From positions 186,001 to 250,000 of the forward strand of contig JAPYMA010000544.1 in assembly GCA_035041965.1 (NCBI GenBank): a stretch of 64,000 nt of DNA. The letters are read 5' to 3'. Numbering within the stretch: the stretch's first letter is position 1; the number at the start of each line of letters is the position of its first letter. A program made the position numbers and the translations under genes. A model generated the notes under the pieces. The model worked only from the letters and a program-made list of their open reading frames with translations, ran no database searches and had not been told where the DNA came from. This document shows positions 61,632-64,000 of this stretch, piece after piece. The stretch comes from Anisakis pegreffii (lineage: Eukaryota; Nematoda; Chromadorea; Rhabditida; Anisakidae).

Positions 61632-62353
61632 TAGGGTTTGCACAGGATCCCGGGATTTCAGTTCTGATCCCGACCCGGATTAAAGTTTTGAAAAATTTCG
61701 GCATCTCAGGATTTGATAAAGCAGGTCAATTTGTGTGAATTTTGATAGTATGTCCACCCTGAAGCAAGCCTTAATCATTCCCATCTCATTCATATGCAGT
61801 TATCTTCGCTGTTCGTCCTCTATCATTGATGAATAGCTGAGGAAATAGACGCAAATTGGACGAGTGACATAATCAGTGACAGCTCGATGAACTTTTACGT
61901 AACATTTCATTGAATATTCAACTGATTATTCTGCCCTTCATTGGTTTATATCACGCTCATCTGGATGCATTTTTAAGTAGACTAACAGAGATAATCACAC
62001 TTTCTAATAAGAACCAAAAAGAACAAAGTTCAACGAAGTATTATGCAAGTGTGCTGTTATTAGCTTAGACCCAAGATGACAAGATGCCTTAGTATAGAAA
62101 ATGCAGTATGCCCTTGCGGCATGATTACTAGCATCATTATTCGAAATAATAATTTGAATAACTTGGTTTCTTGGATTTGTTCAATAATTTGTTGAATTAG
62201 CTCCTTTCTGATTAATAATGAACATATTGGTTCGAAAAAATGTCTTTAAACATGTCCCGCATCGATATTTTACAAGTTGTTCGATCCCGGGATAATAACG
62301 GGAACAAAAATTGATCTCGGGATTGAAAAAAAGTCGGGACTTTGCAAACCCTA
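61632..62353. mobile_element. Non-autonomous hAT-type DNA transposon, complete ends
   Basis: The left end begins TAGGGTTTGCA and the right end is its exact complement TGCAAACCCTA. Both are flanked by the 8-bp duplication GTCACACT (61624-61631 and 62354-62361). Subterminal copies of CCCGGGAT/ATCCCG occur inside both ends. An 8-bp target duplication, short A/T-AGGG terminal repeats and CCCGGGAT subterminal motifs are hallmarks of the hAT superfamily. The 722-bp element has no transposase-length open frame, so it must have been moved by an enzyme encoded elsewhere. It lies about 0.4 kb upstream of the vav-1 start. Confidence 0.9.
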
Positions 62354-62752
62354 GTCACACTAAATTGCTCACTTCAAAGGGCTATGGGAGGGCCAGGGGA
62401 ATGTTAGCAACGACTCAGGAGTTCAAGCAGCCTCAATCTCAGCTCCAAGTTAATACTTAGGCTCAGTCTAAAGGCTCACGTTCACATTTGTGTTCAAGCA
62501 CCGGTCATCTTTTATTCAGCACTATTCGATATTCATCTATGAGAGTATCAATACTTTTCAGCGGTTTTCTTGAACAGCATGAGAATATCGTCTCAAAATA
62601 TTATCATAAAATAAAAATGCAATTGAATATGATTCTATAATTTCAAACTGTGTAATATACGAATGTTGCTCTCGTCTCACGAATATCGTAACTTCGGTAA
62701 ATTTTAAGAAACACTGTCGTGTGATGATATGTCAATAACTCAATTTGTTCAG

Positions 62753-62971
62753 ATGAATGAATATTCAACGGAATTATGGCGAGAATGTGTGGCGTGGTTA
62801 ATAGACTGTGGTGTGTTGGATGCGACACACCGAGTAGCAGAAGCAGATGCAGAAATCGGTGAATTTGCTCAGATTCTGAGGAATGGTGTGTTGTTGTGTG
62901 TCTTATGCAATCGTATCTGCGAAAACTCCGTCGATATCAAAGAATTACAACGGAGACCGCAGATGGCTCAG
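62753..62971 (+). CDS. vav-1: Vav-family Rho GEF, exon 1 (N-terminal half of CH domain)
   Basis: Encodes the start of Vav, a guanine-nucleotide exchange factor for Rho/Rac GTPases acting downstream of tyrosine kinases. The ATG lies directly behind TTTGTTCAG, which suggests an SL trans-splice or cis acceptor that fixes this start. 'MNEYSTELWRECVAWLIDCG' and 'ILRNGVLLCVLCNRICENSV' match the Vav calponin-homology domain (human 'MELWRQCTHWLIQC', 'LRDGVLLCQLLN'). The 73 codons end at GCTCAG|GTATTC in phase 0, after the conserved 'RPQM'. An in-frame ATG at 62729 would add eight residues if no splice occurs. Confidence 0.93.
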
Positions 62972-63284
62972 GTATTCATTGCTTCTTACATCTGCCACTT
63001 TTTTCAACTGTGAGATGACAACCATTATGATCGCAACTTGAACTGAATACTTAAACTATCCTCGAAATGGAGCCCTCCGAATTTCTTTGGATCGGTTGAA
63101 ACCCCATTCTCGCGTTGATAATAACAATTCATGGGCCCAGAACCGTGAAAAATTTTGTTGAGATTCTTCAAGAGGATTGCGAAATGAAATGACTTGAAGT
63201 TGGCCAAGATAAAAATATATCCAGAGTAAGTTAAATGAAATCAACCAATCTCCATCATTCACCCCAACGAAATTCAAATTTCAG

Positions 63285-63460
63285 TTCACGTGTTGTAAGA
63301 ATATATGCGAATTTCTGACAACATGTCGGAATAAATTCGAGATGAAACAAGAAGATTTATTCGATCCGTGGGATTTGTATCGACTGAACGATTTCGGTAA
63401 GGTGTTGAATACCCTTTCGATACTCTCCAACTCACCTCACGCCAAACACACTGGAATTAG
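63285..63460 (+). CDS. vav-1: Vav-family Rho GEF, exon 2 (C-terminal half of CH domain)
   Basis: Phase 0 in after CAAATTTCAG, phase 2 out at GAATTAG|GTTTGT. It reads 'FTCCKNICEFLTTCRNKFEM', 'KQEDLFDPWDLYRLNDFGKV' and 'LNTLSILSNSPHAKHTGI', aligning with human Vav 'FLCLKNIRTFLSTC...LFEAFDLFDVQDFGKVIYTLSALS'. This completes the CH domain, which in the family folds back on the catalytic DH domain and restrains it. Confidence 0.95.
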
Positions 63461-63774
63461 GTTTGTTTTACAGACGTATATCAACCATATCTTTTCGTTC
63501 GTTTATTCTTTATAGGGGTCCTTCATCTTTATCTCTTCTTCAATTGTCATCATCTAAAGAATGTCAAAATGAAAGGAACGAGTCGGTTCGATTTTGTCTC
63601 AGATGACGATCTTTGTGATCAAGCTCAAAGTTTACTCTGCTGGTCTACATTCAGCGAAACGATATATGTAGCAGTGGTCGAGAAATTCTTAATATCCTAG
63701 GTAGCAGGATTATAAGTGCTTCAATACATATATGACTGAATGATGCAATTAATAATGATCAAATATGTTTTGAG

Positions 63775-64000
63775 TGGATTTCCATCGAAGCCACTCTCTT
63801 CGTCATCAGTGGAATATTACAACGACGAAGCGATCTATCGTCATCTGAAGGACGATGCAGATGCGCAAGAACCGATTGTGGTTGAGAATGCGTACTCGTT
63901 GGGTGCAGTGCAAGAGGAGGAGAAGACCAGTGGACGTATCTACGATACGATCGTTTGCCAACGCTCTTCGAGTCAACGGGAAATCAAATTCGCCGAATAC
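63775..64000 (+). CDS. vav-1: Vav-family Rho GEF, exon 3 (acidic, tyrosine-rich region), runs off the window
   Basis: Follows ATGTTTTGAG; the phase-2 junction (AG+T = Ser) restores 'GI-SGFP', equivalent to human Vav 'GIMPFP'. It contains 'EYYNDEAIYRHLKDD', 'ENAYSLGAVQEEEK' and 'GRIYDTIV', which line up in order with the three regulatory tyrosines of the Vav acidic region (Tyr142, Tyr160, Tyr174 in human). These inhibit the DH domain until phosphorylated. The frame is open to the last base, so the DH-PH-C1-SH2/SH3 part lies outside the window. The GAG-ending acceptor is unusual but the alignment supports it. Confidence 0.85.

Larger units (their letters stand above)
41814..62752. other. Intergenic region between the divergent channel and vav-1 genes
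   Basis: About 21 kb, mainly AT-rich, with simple repeats, the 53-kb direct repeats, the LINE remnant, the hAT element and weak exon candidates at 49.3-49.6 kb. A purine/G-rich run lies at about 52515-52555 (a stretch of eight G within GGAGGGGAGG-type sequence). Promoters for the channel's first exon (leftward) and vav-1 (rightward) should lie here; no specific promoter element could be identified by eye. Confidence 0.55.

Noticed and set aside
63519..63592. A plus-strand open stretch after TTTATAG ('GPSSLSLLQLSSSK') as an extra vav-1 exon.
   Set aside because: It reaches a stop without a good donor and matches nothing in Vav, while exon 2 joins directly to 63775 with conserved 'GI-FP' spacing.

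Overview
The window looks like nuclear DNA from a nematode, and the genus cannot be named from sequence alone. It is AT-rich (roughly 36% GC by eye). Protein-coding exons are short and split by introns of about 80 bases to several kilobases, with 3' splice sites usually reading TTTCAG or a close variant. The two recognisable proteins, a KCNQ/KQT potassium channel and the Rho-family exchange factor Vav, are animal proteins. There is no bacterial-style gene packing, and I found no operon, CRISPR array or convincing RNA gene.

Region 1 (about 1.6-21.7 kb, minus strand) is a KCNQ1-like voltage-gated potassium channel. I assembled 18 coding exons by hand: cytoplasmic N-terminus, S1, S1-S2, S2-S3, S3, S4, S5, pore/S6, helix A with an IQ-like calmodulin site, a long variable linker, helix B, and the C-terminal assembly coiled coil. 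Every junction agrees in reading phase, and the total of 3042 nt is a multiple of three (1013 codons plus stop). Several exon lengths and intron positions match what I remember of human KCNQ1. A coding-like exon at 41.5 kb with an ATG and a phase-0 donor may be the first exon; that would make the gene about 40 kb with a 20-kb first intron. Shorter candidate first exons lie at 36.9 and 23.2 kb. The introns hold a GC-rich 218-bp inverted-repeat element next to the S4 exon, a 200-bp foldback element, a broken copy of an unrecognised protein gene, and a small (CA)n array.

Region 2 (about 21.7-62.7 kb) is mostly non-coding: the putative first intron plus a 21-kb intergenic gap. It holds simple repeats, including a long (AT)n tract at 36.2 kb, two near-perfect short-spacer palindromes (28.3 and 30.7 kb), a degenerate 170-bp direct duplication at 53.3-53.7 kb, the C-terminal end of a non-LTR retrotransposon polyprotein on the minus strand (55.8-56.1 kb), and a 722-bp non-autonomous hAT-type transposon (61.6-62.35 kb) with intact terminal repeats and an 8-bp target-site duplication. 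A few isolated exon-like stretches on the plus strand (37.3 and 49.3-49.6 kb) could not be joined to a gene.

Region 3 (62.75 kb to the end, plus strand) is the start of a Vav gene: the calponin-homology domain in two exons and the tyrosine-rich acidic region in a third that runs off the window. The channel and Vav genes are divergently oriented. Nothing in the sequence shows that they work together.
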